Below are positions 46,761 through 55,265 of a stretch of 64,000 nucleotides of DNA, piece by piece. The stretch comes from Comamonadaceae bacterium OS-1. Lineage in GTDB: Bacteria; Pseudomonadota; Gammaproteobacteria; Burkholderiales; Burkholderiaceae_C. Positions within the stretch are counted from its first letter, which is position 1. Every line of letters starts with the position of its first letter. Location: the NCBI GenBank assembly GCA_027923965.1, contig AP026969.1, positions 3,658,001 through 3,722,000 on the forward strand, in the 5' to 3' direction. The notes beneath the pieces were generated by a model. It worked only from the letters and a program-made list of their open reading frames with translations. It made no database searches and was not told the origin of the DNA. A program made the translations under genes and the position numbers.

Positions 46761-47915
46761 ATGACGCACCGCATGCACACTGTTTCCACCCGCTGGGCGC
46801 TGGCCCTGCTGCTTTGTACTGGCGGGATGGTCGCAGCCCATGCCGAAGATGCATCCGCCGACAAGCCCAAGGCCACCGGCAAAATCGTGCTGCCCGCCAA
46901 ACCGGAACCGAAAGACCCCGGCAGCAAGGAATCCATGGCGCAGCGCGTGCGCGAGGCGGTCGACAAAGTCAACGCCGGTGAAGGCACAAAGACCAAGAAA
47001 ACCAAGGGCAAGGCGGCAGAAACACCGGGCATCACCATCACCATCGAGGCCGAGCCCAAAAAAGCCTCCGCCCGTGGCACCCCTGCCCCCCCACCCGACA
47101 TTGCTGCCGCCCACGCCAAGGCGCACGGGCTGCTCAACCCGGCCGACAGCAAAGCCGCCACCCGCGCCGCGGCCTTGGCGGCCACGGCCACGGGTTCGCC
47201 CACCCTGGTCCACGGCGGTGGCGGTGGTGGCGAAACCCACTGGGACTATGCAGGCAGCAACGGCCCGCAAGCCTGGTCTCAGCTGAAACCCGAATTCAAC
47301 CTCTGTGCCTTGGGCCAGCGCCAGTCGCCGATTGCCATCCAGGATGCCAACAACCTGCAGGGCCCGGCCGAGCCGTTGCAGATCCACTACCAGCCCAGCG
47401 GCGCCATGGTGGTGAACACCGGCCACACCATCCAGGTCGATGTGGTGGGCGAAAACACGCTGACGGTGCGCGGCTCCACCTACAAACTGGTGCAGTTCCA
47501 CTTCCACCATCCCAGCGAAGAGCGCATCAACGACCGCACCTTCGGCATGGTGGCGCACCTGGTACACCGCAATGTGGACGGCCAGCTGGCGGTGCTGGCC
47601 GTGCTGCTCGACCCCGGCCAGGCCAATGCGCTGATCAACAAGGTCTGGACCTACATGCCGCTGGATGTTGGCGACCGGGTGCGCATGCCCGCTGGCCTGT
47701 TGGACCTGACCGAGCTGTTACCGCAAGACATGCGCTATTACCAGTTCATGGGCTCGTTGACCACGCCACCGTGCTCGGAAAATGTGCTGTGGATGGTGCT
47801 CAAGCAGCCGGTGCAAATCAGCCCCGAGCAATTGCGCCTGTTTGGCCAGTTGTATCCGGCCAATGCCCGGCCCGTGCAGCCCCTGAATGGCCGTGTCGTC
47901 AGAGACGCACAGTAA
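46761..47915 (+). CDS. Alpha-class carbonic anhydrase, periplasmic, with long linker
   Basis: A 384-residue protein. Signal peptide about 1-29, then about 120 residues of Lys/Ala/Pro-rich low-complexity sequence, then an alpha carbonic anhydrase domain: HWDYAGSNGPQAWSQL, RQSPIAIQD, the three zinc histidines in QFHFHHPSEE and AHLVHR, and SLTTPPCSENVLWMVL. It hydrates CO2 to bicarbonate in the periplasm. The long basic linker is unusual; it may tether the enzyme to the cell wall or membrane (inference). A strong terminator follows. Confidence 0.92.
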   Translation: MTHRMHTVSTRWALALLLCTGGMVAAHAEDASADKPKATGKIVLPAKPEPKDPGSKESMAQRVREAVDKVNAGEGTKTKKTKGKAAETPGITITIEAEPKKASARGTPAPPPDIAAAHAKAHGLLNPADSKAATRAAALAATATGSPTLVHGGGGGGETHWDYAGSNGPQAWSQLKPEFNLCALGQRQSPIAIQDANNLQGPAEPLQIHYQPSGAMVVNTGHTIQVDVVGENTLTVRGSTYKLVQFHFHHPSEERINDRTFGMVAHLVHRNVDGQLAVLAVLLDPGQANALINKVWTYMPLDVGDRVRMPAGLLDLTELLPQDMRYYQFMGSLTTPPCSENVLWMVLKQPVQISPEQLRLFGQLYPANARPVQPLNGRVVRDAQ

Positions 47916-47927
47916 ACAACAGACGTA

Positions 47928-47955
47928 AAAAAGGCTGGGCGAACCCAGCCTTTTT
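47928..47955. terminator. Bidirectional intrinsic terminator
   Basis: AAAAAGGCTGGG, loop CGAA, CCCAGCCTTTTT is a perfect stem with A/T tracts on both sides, serving the carbonic anhydrase (+) and the small Ala/Lys-rich gene (-). Confidence 0.9.
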
Positions 47956-47971
47956 CAGCGCAAAGCGCGGC

Positions 47972-48220
47972 TTACTTGGTAGCCGATGCCGCTGCAGCCG
48001 GTGCGGCGGCGGGCGCATCCATCTTCTTGGCGGCAACGTGCTTTTTCACCTTCTTGGCGACGTGCTTTTTCACGGGTGCGGCGGGCTTGGCAGTGGCATC
48101 CGCAGGCGCGGTAGCGGCGGCTGGTGCAACATCCTTGGCAGGTGCGGGAGCCTGGGCAAACGAGGCCACGGACACAGCAGAAATCAGGGCAGCGGCAAAG
48201 AGAGATTTGATCGTGGTCAT
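47972..48220 (-). CDS. Small secreted Ala/Lys-rich protein
   Basis: An 82-residue protein with signal peptide MTTIKSLFAAALISAVSVAS ending at FA-Q. The mature part is only Ala, Pro, Lys, Val, Asp and His: PAPAKDVAPAAATAPADAT, then VKKHVAKKVKKHVAAKK. It resembles acid-shock-type or histone-like low-complexity periplasmic proteins in composition only. A ribosome site AGGAAATTG-like precedes the ATG. Function unknown. Codon use and signal peptide support a real gene. Confidence 0.65.
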   Translation of the reverse strand: MTTIKSLFAAALISAVSVASFAQAPAPAKDVAPAAATAPADATAKPAAPVKKHVAKKVKKHVAAKKMDAPAAAPAAAASATK

Positions 48221-48360
48221 AACAATTTCCTGGCAGTGACAGTCGTGTGTGCTCCGACTTCCTAGAGCGAATCTGAATTGCGTTCAGACCTGCACCTACA
48301 ACGGGCCCCGCCCACGCTGGTTGACCAGCTATACATTTCTTTATACAAGCCCGCCAAGGC

Positions 48361-48933
48361 TTACTTGCCCAGCGCCTTCAGCGCCAGCTTGATGCCCTCG
48401 CTCACACCCACACTGGCGGGCAAGGCCTTGAGCGCCAGCGCGGCTTCCTTGTCGCTGTAGCCCAGGGCCACCAGGGCCTGCAGGATGTCCACCTGGGCAT
48501 CGCTGGTGGCGCCGGTGCGTACGCCGATGTCGGAACCCAGCTTGCCCTTGAGCTCCAGCAACAGACGTTCGGCGGTTTTGGGACCAATGCCGGGCACCTT
48601 CTTGAGCCGCCCCACTTCTTGCAAGGTGATGGCTTGGGCCAGGTCATCCACGCCCATGCCCGACAGCACACTCAAGGCCGTGCGCGGCCCCACGCCGCTG
48701 ATCTTGATGAGCTGGCGAAAGGCATCGCGCTCGCCGGGCGTGGCAAATCCGTACAGGATTTGCGCGTCTTCGCGCACCACAAAGTGGGTCAGCAGCGTGA
48801 CCTGTTCGCCCAGGCCCGGCAGGTTGTAGAAGGTGCTCATGGGCACGTCCACCTCGTAGCCCACGCCGTGGCAGTCGATCAGCACCTGGGGTGGGTTTTT
48901 GGCGGCCAGCAGGCCTTGGAGTCGTCCGATCAT
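48361..48933 (-). CDS. ruvA: Holliday junction DNA helicase subunit RuvA
   Basis: RuvA binds four-way DNA junctions and loads RuvB. The 190-residue product has the OB-fold start [37 protein letters not shown], the helix-hairpin-helix motifs [15 protein letters not shown] and [19 protein letters not shown], and the RuvB-binding domain III ([20 protein letters not shown]). The ATG at 48933 has CCAGGA upstream. An in-frame extension of 50 codons is not supported. Confidence 0.96.
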   Translation of the reverse strand: MIGRLQGLLAAKNPPQVLIDCHGVGYEVDVPMSTFYNLPGLGEQVTLLTHFVVREDAQILYGFATPGERDAFRQLIKISGVGPRTALSVLSGMGVDDLAQAITLQEVGRLKKVPGIGPKTAERLLLELKGKLGSDIGVRTGATSDAQVDILQALVALGYSDKEAALALKALPASVGVSEGIKLALKALGK

Positions 48934-49109
48934 GGAAATCCTGGAGAGAAAACACCATTGTCCATGACGGCACGCCCCACCATTCGTTCGAAATTTGCGC
49001 GAATCTACACAATAGATTCGCTTCCATTTTGTTACATACATTGCATCCTGTTCGAATGTGTAACCCGATTGGCCCCCTACCATGGGCCTCTTTCATGAAG
49101 GGAACTCCC

Positions 49110-49649
49110 ATGGCTCTACAAACCCCGTTTTTTGGCAAGCGTGAACCCGAAGCCTTTGGCGTGCGCAACAACCTGGCCCAGGCACAGGCCCTGGCCCCGC
49201 GGCCCCAGCCTCTGCCCACCCCGCCGGTGGCCGAGCCCGTAGACATTCCGGTAGAAGCCGTGGCCGCCCAACCCCCGGCCAAGGCCACGGGCAGCACCCT
49301 GACCGTAGGCCCCAACATCAAGCTAAAGGGCGTGGAAATCACCGATTGCGACACCCTGGTGGTCGAGGGCACGGTCGAGGCCACCATGGATTCGCGCCTG
49401 ATGCAGATCACCGCCGCCGGGGCCTTCAAGGGCTCGGCCGACATCGACATTGCCGAAATCCACGGGGCCTTTGACGGCGAGCTCACCGTGCGCGACAAGC
49501 TGGTGATCTACGCCACCGGCCGCGTCACCGGCAAGGTGCGCTACGGCAAGCTGGTGATCGAAGAAGGCGGCCAGTTGTCGGGCGAAGTCGCCTTTGGCAC
49601 GGCCAAGTCCGCAGCGGTCAAAACTCCTTTGCAGGCCATCGCTGCCTGA
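49110..49649 (+). CDS. Bactofilin (polymer-forming cytoskeletal protein)
   Basis: A 179-residue bactofilin (DUF583). A disordered Pro/Ala-rich N-terminal tail of about 65 residues precedes the beta-helix core: STLTVGPNIKLKGVEITDCD, LVVEGTVEA, HGAFDGELTVRDKLVIYATG, KVRYGKLVIEEGGQLSGEV. Bactofilins polymerise without nucleotide and localise cell-wall enzymes. The ATG at 49110 has AAGGGAA nine bases upstream; an ATG five codons earlier is possible. Confidence 0.92.
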   Translation: MALQTPFFGKREPEAFGVRNNLAQAQALAPRPQPLPTPPVAEPVDIPVEAVAAQPPAKATGSTLTVGPNIKLKGVEITDCDTLVVEGTVEATMDSRLMQITAAGAFKGSADIDIAEIHGAFDGELTVRDKLVIYATGRVTGKVRYGKLVIEEGGQLSGEVAFGTAKSAAVKTPLQAIAA

Positions 49650-49655
49650 CCAGAA

Positions 49656-50312
49656 TCAGCGCCCCACCGTCTCCAGCCAGGCATCCAGCTCCTGCGCCAG
49701 GGCGTCGGTGGCCGCCGCCAGCGCCCGCACACCGCCGGGCGCATCGGCACTGGGGGCCGGGCGCTGCACGCTGAAAGCGCGCTGGGCCAGCAGGCTGTCG
49801 CCCAGCAGCGTGCTCTCCACCAGCGTGGCGCGCAGCCGCACCAGGCCGGTGCTGGCGGCAGGCGACTGGAACACCTGGGTAAATTCCTGCAACTCCATTC
49901 GCAGCAGCCGCGGGGCCGGCCCGGTCGTGCGCGCCAGCGCGGCGCTGTCGCTGGCCCCCAGCACCGCCCGGCGCTGGCCCAGCACATCGCGCAGCCGCTG
50001 GCCCACCAGTTGCGCGGGCGGCACGCTCCAGCGGGCCTGGGTGTAGGGGCGCAGTTGCTGGGCATCGGCATAGCCCAGCCGGTACACAACGGCGGTGCCA
50101 CCGTCACTCAGGCCGGGTGCCTCCACATCGGCCAGCGCCAAGGGCGGCAAACTGCCAGCAGCCACCGCCGTCGTGCTGCCAGGGCCGAAGTCGTACTGCA
50201 CCGCCCGCAGGGGCTTGTCGGGCAGGGCCGAACAGGCACCCAGGGCCAAAAATACCAAGCCAAATAGGCACTTCACGCTTATTCTATAAGCATGGGCAGC
50301 TCTTTTATCCAT
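49656..50312 (-). CDS. PqiC/ABC-transport auxiliary lipoprotein whose start lies in a repeat
   Basis: A 218-residue outer-membrane lipoprotein (ABC_trans_aux/PqiC family) that works with MCE proteins in inter-membrane lipid transport. Signal: MDKRAAHAYRISVKCLFGLV then FLALGAC (lipobox). AAAGGA six bases before the ATG complementary to 50310-50312 decides this start over the upstream ATG at 50339. The start codon and the n-region MDKRAAHAYRISVK are encoded by a copy of the dispersed palindrome. Last gene of the four-gene Mla-like operon. Confidence 0.85.
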   Translation of the reverse strand: MDKRAAHAYRISVKCLFGLVFLALGACSALPDKPLRAVQYDFGPGSTTAVAAGSLPPLALADVEAPGLSDGGTAVVYRLGYADAQQLRPYTQARWSVPPAQLVGQRLRDVLGQRRAVLGASDSAALARTTGPAPRLLRMELQEFTQVFQSPAASTGLVRLRATLVESTLLGDSLLAQRAFSVQRPAPSADAPGGVRALAAATDALAQELDAWLETVGR

Positions 50313-50324
50313 AGCAAATCCTTT
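50272..50324. repeat. Dispersed palindromic element, copy 10, at the start of the PqiC-like gene
   Basis: On the minus strand: AAGGATTTGCTATGGATAAA, AGAGCTGCCCATGCTTATAG, AATAAGCGTGAAG. It contains the gene's ribosome site, start codon and signal-peptide n-region. Confidence 0.8.
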
Positions 50325-50335
50325 GTAAGCAGCAT

Positions 50336-51313
50336 TCATGGCTGTGCAGCCGGAACCACAAAGCCCGCCTCACCGGGGCCGGGCACGGCGGCACCGCCGC
50401 CAAAGATCAGCGACTGCGGCTGCTCGCTGATGCCGTTGACGGTGCGGCCCAGTTGCCGTGCCGCGCGGGATGCGTCGTCGGCCACCCGGTTGATGCGCGG
50501 CAAGGTGGCGCTGCCAAAGGTGTCGGCGGCGTGCGACAGCGTGCCCGCGCCGTCGGCCAGCCGGTCCATCACGCCGCCCTTTTCGTTCAACCGGGCCGCC
50601 GTCTGGCCGATGGCGGCAAAGCTGCCGTTGGCCGTGTCGGCGGCAGTTTGCAATGCGCGCATAGCCTGGTGGGTGTCGTCGGCGAGTGCCGGGATGCGGG
50701 CCAGTGCCGGGTCCAGCCGCTGGGCCATTGTTTGCTCCAGCCGGACGCTGAGCTGGGCCAGGCTGGTGGTGGCGCGGTCGGCACTGGTCAGCACGCCGGT
50801 GAGCAGTTTTTGGTTCTCGTCGCTGAGCAACTGGTTCAGGCGCAGCGATGCTTCGTCCACCTGGGCCAGGATGTGCGGCACCTGCTCGGTCAGCTTGCCG
50901 AGCTGCGAGGTCTCCAGAGGCAGGCGCGGCACACCGCTGCGGCCGGGGGGTAGGCGCTCCTGCGGCTGGCCGGCATCGTCAATCTGCACAAAGGCCAGGC
51001 CGGTGATGCCCTGGTAGCTCAGGCTGGCAAAGGCGGTGGGGGACAGCGGCGTGGTGTCGTCCACGGCAATGCGGATCAGCACATTGCCCGCCACGTCGGG
51101 GTCGAAACCGATGTGGGTCACCTTGCCCACGGCCACGCCCTTGTAGCGCACGGCGGCCTGGGGTTGCAGGCCGGTGACCGCATCGCGTGACGAAAGTTCG
51201 TACGGGTGGCTGCTGCCCGCGTCGCGGGTGAGCCAGACCGCCAGCGCCACCAGCAGCGCGGTGATGGCCAGCACAAACGCGCCCGCGGCCAGCGCGTGGG
51301 ATTTATTTTCCAT
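50336..51313 (-). CDS. MCE-domain lipid-binding protein (MlaD-like)
   Basis: A 325-residue protein with one N-terminal TM (GAFVLAITALLVALAVWL), a single MCE domain (LQPQAAVRYKGVAVGKVTHI, then GNVLIRIAVDDTTPL and SLSYQGITGLAFVQID), and a long helical C-terminal part. MCE proteins shuttle phospholipids between membranes. Its start overlaps the ATPase stop by 11 bases. Confidence 0.92.
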   Translation of the reverse strand: MENKSHALAAGAFVLAITALLVALAVWLTRDAGSSHPYELSSRDAVTGLQPQAAVRYKGVAVGKVTHIGFDPDVAGNVLIRIAVDDTTPLSPTAFASLSYQGITGLAFVQIDDAGQPQERLPPGRSGVPRLPLETSQLGKLTEQVPHILAQVDEASLRLNQLLSDENQKLLTGVLTSADRATTSLAQLSVRLEQTMAQRLDPALARIPALADDTHQAMRALQTAADTANGSFAAIGQTAARLNEKGGVMDRLADGAGTLSHAADTFGSATLPRINRVADDASRAARQLGRTVNGISEQPQSLIFGGGAAVPGPGEAGFVVPAAQP

Positions 51314-52115
51314 GGGGAATCTCTCCAGAAGTCAGGGGCGCAGCGGGCAGCGGTGCCAGTGCACGCCGCCCGCGCTCGCCCAAAAAGAAGTGTTCGATGA
51401 ACGGGTGCGGGAAGGCCACCACTTCGGCAGGTGTCCCGGTGACCAGCACCTTTTTTTCGGCCAGCACGGCCACCCGGGTGCTGAGCGCAAACAGGGTGTC
51501 CAGGTCGTGCGTCACCATCACCACCGTCAGGCCCAGGCCCTGGTGCAGGGCACGCAGCAGGGTCACAAATTCGTCGGCACCGTTCGGGTCCAGCCCGGCG
51601 GTGGGCTCGTCCAGCAGCAGCAGCGGCGGGTCCATCACCAGCGCGCGCGCCAGTGCCACGCGTTTGACCATGCCGCCCGACAGATCAGCGGGCATTTTGT
51701 CGGCATCGGTGGGCTGCAGGCCGACCATTTGCAGCTTGACCAGGGCCGCGTCGCGCACCAGCGCTGCGGGCAGGGTTTTGAGCTCATTCAGTGGGAAGGC
51801 AATGTTCTCCAGCACGGTAAAGGCCGAAAACAGCGCGCCCTGCTGGAACAGCATGCCGACCCGGCTGGCCGCACTGGTGCGGCCCAGTTCTGCGGCGGGC
51901 TGGCCCAGCACCGTGACCTGGCCCTGGGCGGGCTGTTCCAGCCCCAGCATCTGGCGCAGCAGCACGGTTTTGCCCGTGCCCGAGCCGCCCACCAGTGACA
52001 GAATTTCACCGCGCTGCACGGTCATGGCCAGGTCCTGGTGGATCACGACCCGGTTGGTACCGCTGCCAAACGCCGTCTGCAGGCCCTGGATATCGACGAT
52101 GGTGTCGGCATCCAT
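51303..52115 (-). CDS. Lipid-transport ABC ATPase (MlaF-like)
   Basis: A 270-residue ATPase. Walker A GGSGTGKT, Q-loop LFQQGALFSAFTV, signature LSGGMVKRVALARAL, Walker B LLLLDEPTAGLD and H-loop VTHD are intact; LSGGM and the C-terminal helix are MlaF-like. Start at 52115 (MDADTIVDI). One base separates it from the permease stop. Confidence 0.93.
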   Translation of the reverse strand: MDADTIVDIQGLQTAFGSGTNRVVIHQDLAMTVQRGEILSLVGGSGTGKTVLLRQMLGLEQPAQGQVTVLGQPAAELGRTSAASRVGMLFQQGALFSAFTVLENIAFPLNELKTLPAALVRDAALVKLQMVGLQPTDADKMPADLSGGMVKRVALARALVMDPPLLLLDEPTAGLDPNGADEFVTLLRALHQGLGLTVVMVTHDLDTLFALSTRVAVLAEKKVLVTGTPAEVVAFPHPFIEHFFLGERGRRALAPLPAAPLTSGEIPHGK

Positions 52116-52116
52116 G

Positions 52117-53223
52117 TCAGACCCCCACGTTCTTGAAGACAATGGCGAACAGTGCATCCACCAGGATCACCACGGTGATCGAGCTCACCACCGAGGCCGT
52201 GGTGCCCTGCCCCAGGCTTTGGGTGTTGGGTTGGACGCGCAGGCCGCAATGGCAGCCCACCAGCGCAATCAGCAGGCCAAACACCGCCGACTTGAACACC
52301 GCCAGCCCCAGATTGGCCACACCCACCGCCCCCGGCAGCGCCTGCAAAAAGAACGCAGGCGTGATGCCCAGCGCCAGGTCGGCCGCGAGCATGCCCCCGG
52401 CCAGCGCGGTCAGCGTGGTCCACACACTGATCAGCGGCATGGCGATGGCCAGCGCAATGGCCCGCGGCATCACCAGCCGGTAGCCCAGCGGGATGCCCAT
52501 GACTCGCATGGCATCCAGCTCTTCGGTGACGCGCATCACGCCGATCTGCGCGGTAATGGCCGAACCGGAGCGCCCGGCAATCAAAATGGCGGCCAGCATG
52601 GGCCCCAGCTCACGCACCACCGACATGCCCAGGATGTTGACGATGAAGGCTTCGGCCCCAAACTGGCGCAGCTGCTGCGACGTGAGGTAGGCCAGCACCA
52701 CGCCAATCAAAAAGCCCACCAGCGCGGTAATCGGCAGGGCCATGGTGCCCATCTGGTACAGGTGGCCGGAAATATCCCGCCACGGCCCGGCCTGCGGGCG
52801 GCGCGCCAGGCGCAGCAGGTCCAGCGCCAACTGGCCCACCATGCGCAACAGCACCAGCCCCTGCGCCAGGCCCGCCAGCACCCACACGCCCAGCGCGTCA
52901 AAGTGCTGCGTCCAGGAGGTGGCGTGCGTGGGGGGCGCGGCGGTGGAGAAGCCCGCCACCCGCTCCAGCAGGCTGCGCTGTGCGGGCAGCAGGTCGATCT
53001 GCGCAGGCCATTGGCGGCCCCAGTGGTTCCACAGCAGCTGCGCGCCCACGTGGTCCAGCCGCTCGACGCCCGCCAGATCCCAGTGCGATGTGGGCGGCAG
53101 CGACTGCAAGGCGGCGGTGGCGGCCTGCCACTGCGAGGGCACGGCCAAATCGGCAGCCGCCCAGCGGCCCAAAAGCCGTGCGTTGGGGCCAGGGTGGATG
53201 CGGGGGGCAGAATCCAAAGTCAT
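52117..53223 (-). CDS. MlaE-family permease with N-terminal STAS-like domain
   Basis: A 368-residue protein. The first about 110 residues resemble a STAS domain (WDLAGVERLDHVGAQLLWNH), which in the E. coli Mla system is the separate MlaB. The rest is the MlaE permease: FLIGVVLAYLTSQQLRQFGA, VVRELGPMLAAILIAGRSGS, MRVTEELDAMRVMGI. The ATG at 53223 has GGGGC upstream; an ATG at 53235 is also possible. First gene of the operon permease - ATPase - MCE - lipoprotein. Confidence 0.92.
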   Translation of the reverse strand: MTLDSAPRIHPGPNARLLGRWAAADLAVPSQWQAATAALQSLPPTSHWDLAGVERLDHVGAQLLWNHWGRQWPAQIDLLPAQRSLLERVAGFSTAAPPTHATSWTQHFDALGVWVLAGLAQGLVLLRMVGQLALDLLRLARRPQAGPWRDISGHLYQMGTMALPITALVGFLIGVVLAYLTSQQLRQFGAEAFIVNILGMSVVRELGPMLAAILIAGRSGSAITAQIGVMRVTEELDAMRVMGIPLGYRLVMPRAIALAIAMPLISVWTTLTALAGGMLAADLALGITPAFFLQALPGAVGVANLGLAVFKSAVFGLLIALVGCHCGLRVQPNTQSLGQGTTASVVSSITVVILVDALFAIVFKNVGV

Positions 53224-53318
53224 AGGTCGCCCCATCCTACCAACGCACAGGCCCGCGCCGGGTAGGACAAGCGCCTGAGAATGCGTTCCAGATGCAGGGT
53301 ACAGGCGACAATAGACCC

Positions 53319-54275
53319 ATGATTCTTCGCCACACCTTTTCGCCCCCCAACAACACCCGGCTAGACCATCTGTGTGGCCCCATGGACAGCCACCTGCGCA
53401 CCATCGAGGCGGCGCTGCAAATCACCATCGCCCACCGCCACGAGCAGTTCAAGATCGATGGCCCCAAACCCAAGGCCCAGCAGGCGCTGGAGCTGCTGCA
53501 GGCCCTGTACGAGCAGGCCGCCCGCCCGATCCGCCCCGACACCGTGCAACTCATGCTGGCCACCGACACCAGCGACGGCATCGACGGCCAGTCGCTGCAG
53601 ACCCGCCGCGCCGACCTGCGCGCCCGCACTCCCAACCAGGCCACCTACCTGGAAAACATCGCCCAGCACGACATCACCTTTGGCATCGGCCCGGCAGGCA
53701 CCGGCAAAACCTACCTGGCCGTGGCCTGCGCGGTGGACGCGCTGGAGCGCAGCGCGGTGCAGCGCATCGTGCTGACCCGCCCGGCGGTGGAAGCCGGGGA
53801 GCGGCTGGGCTTCTTGCCCGGCGACCTGAACCAGAAGATCGACCCGTACCTGCGCCCGCTGTACGACGCGCTGTACGAACTGATGGGGGCCGAGAAAGTG
53901 CAAAAGGCCTTTGAGCGCAACGCCCTGGAAGTAGCCCCGCTGGCCTTCATGCGCGGGCGCACGCTGAACAACGCCTTTGTGATCCTGGACGAGGCGCAAA
54001 ACACCACGCCCGAGCAGATGAAGATGTTTTTGACCCGCATCGGCTTCGGGGCCAAGGCCGTGATCACCGGCGACGTCAGCCAGATCGACCTGCCCAAGAC
54101 GCAAACCAGTGGCCTGATCGACGCCGAACAGGTGCTGCGCCGCACCCAGGGCATTGCCATCTGCCGCTTCACCAGCGCCGACGTGGTGCGCCACCCGCTG
54201 GTGGCCCGCATCGTGGATGCCTACGACACCCGGGGCAAATCCGACAGCGTGCCACGCAAACGTGCAAACTCCTAA
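53319..54275 (+). CDS. PhoH-family ATPase
   Basis: A 318-residue PhoH-like protein: Walker A GPAGTGKT, RPAVEAGERLGFLPGDLNQK, Walker B FVILDEAQNTTPEQMKMFLT, ITGDVSQIDLP. ATPase associated with RNA metabolism; the pairing with ybeY just downstream is conserved in many bacteria. The ATG at 53319 is taken. It diverges from the lipid-transport operon. Confidence 0.93.
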   Translation: MILRHTFSPPNNTRLDHLCGPMDSHLRTIEAALQITIAHRHEQFKIDGPKPKAQQALELLQALYEQAARPIRPDTVQLMLATDTSDGIDGQSLQTRRADLRARTPNQATYLENIAQHDITFGIGPAGTGKTYLAVACAVDALERSAVQRIVLTRPAVEAGERLGFLPGDLNQKIDPYLRPLYDALYELMGAEKVQKAFERNALEVAPLAFMRGRTLNNAFVILDEAQNTTPEQMKMFLTRIGFGAKAVITGDVSQIDLPKTQTSGLIDAEQVLRRTQGIAICRFTSADVVRHPLVARIVDAYDTRGKSDSVPRKRANS

Positions 54276-54322
54276 AACAATAGCTGCTCACGCTCTTGGA
54301 ATAAGCGCCAGGGCCCTAAAAC
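54275..54322. repeat. Dispersed palindromic element, copy 11
   Basis: AAAACAATAGCTGCTCACGC, TCTTGGAATAAGCGCCAGGG, CCCTAAAAC. It lies between phoH and ybeY, so it is inside a probable operon rather than at a transcription end. Confidence 0.75.
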
Positions 54323-54787
54323 ATGCTTAATCACTTGCAACTGTCTCTGCAGTTTGGCGCTTTTGACAATGTCGCCGATGTGTCAGCCCACCGGGCTGCC
54401 CTGCCCCGCCATAGCGTCAACCGTTGGATTCGCCATGCGTTACAAAGAGATGGCGAAATTACCGTGCGCATTGTCGACACCGCCGAAGGCCAGGCCCTGA
54501 ACCGTGGTTACCGCCACAAGGATTACGCCACCAACGTGCTGACCTTCGACTACACCCAAGAGCCCACTGTGACCGCCGACTTGGTGCTGTGCGCACCGGT
54601 GGTGGCTCGCGAAGCCGCGGAGAACGGTAAAACTCTGCAAGCGCACTATGCCCATCTGCTGGTCCACGGTACGCTGCACGCCCAGGGCTATGACCACGAA
54701 ACCAGCGAAGCGGATGCGGTGGCCATGGAGGCCCTGGAAACAGAGATTTTGGCCGGGCTGGGCATTGCCAATCCCTACGCGGCCTAA
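54323..54787 (+). CDS. ybeY: Endoribonuclease YbeY (rRNA maturation)
   Basis: A 154-residue metallo-endoribonuclease with the zinc motif [12 protein letters not shown] and the preceding [19 protein letters not shown]. It takes part in 16S rRNA 3' maturation and ribosome quality control. It follows phoH with a palindromic repeat between. Confidence 0.96.
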   Translation: MLNHLQLSLQFGAFDNVADVSAHRAALPRHSVNRWIRHALQRDGEITVRIVDTAEGQALNRGYRHKDYATNVLTFDYTQEPTVTADLVLCAPVVAREAAENGKTLQAHYAHLLVHGTLHAQGYDHETSEADAVAMEALETEILAGLGIANPYAA

Positions 54788-54809
54788 GTTGGCATACGTT
54801 GGAGAACAC

Positions 54810-55265
54810 ATGCGATACCTTGTAGCGACCCTCACACTGGCCTTGTGCTGCGGTACAGCCGGTGCCCAAAGCCTGGATGCCGCCCGCGCAGGCACGCTCA
54901 AAACCGTACAGGGCACGGTGACCGTCACCAATGCCCAGGGCGCGCGGCCGGTCCACCCCGGAGACCCCGTGGCCGAAGCCGACAAACTGGTCACTGGAAC
55001 CAATGGCGCCGCCAGCGTGGTCATGCGCGACGGCACCACCCTGGTGCTGGGCCCCAGCAGCCAGCTCGACATCACCAGCTTTGCCTTCAACGGCACCACC
55101 CAAAAGGGCAATATGCTGCTCAGCCTGCTGCGCGGTAGCCTGCGCATGGTCACCGGACTGGTCGGCAAGGGCAACCCCGATGCCGTCAAGATCACCACGC
55201 CCACCTCGGTGATTGGTGTACTGGGCACCGACATCATCGTTCGCGCCAAAGGGGGCAAACCATGA
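54810..55265 (+). CDS. FecR-domain secreted protein
   Basis: A 151-residue protein with signal peptide MRYLVATLTLALCCGTAGA and a FecR-like domain (LKTVQGTVTVTN, ADKLVTGTNGAASVVMRDGT, ITTPTSVIGVLGTDIIV). GGAGA lies six bases before the ATG at 54810. It is not next to a sigma factor gene, unlike classical FecR; its stop overlaps the start of an OmpA-family gene. Probably periplasmic; role unknown. Confidence 0.85.
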   Translation: MRYLVATLTLALCCGTAGAQSLDAARAGTLKTVQGTVTVTNAQGARPVHPGDPVAEADKLVTGTNGAASVVMRDGTTLVLGPSSQLDITSFAFNGTTQKGNMLLSLLRGSLRMVTGLVGKGNPDAVKITTPTSVIGVLGTDIIVRAKGGKP

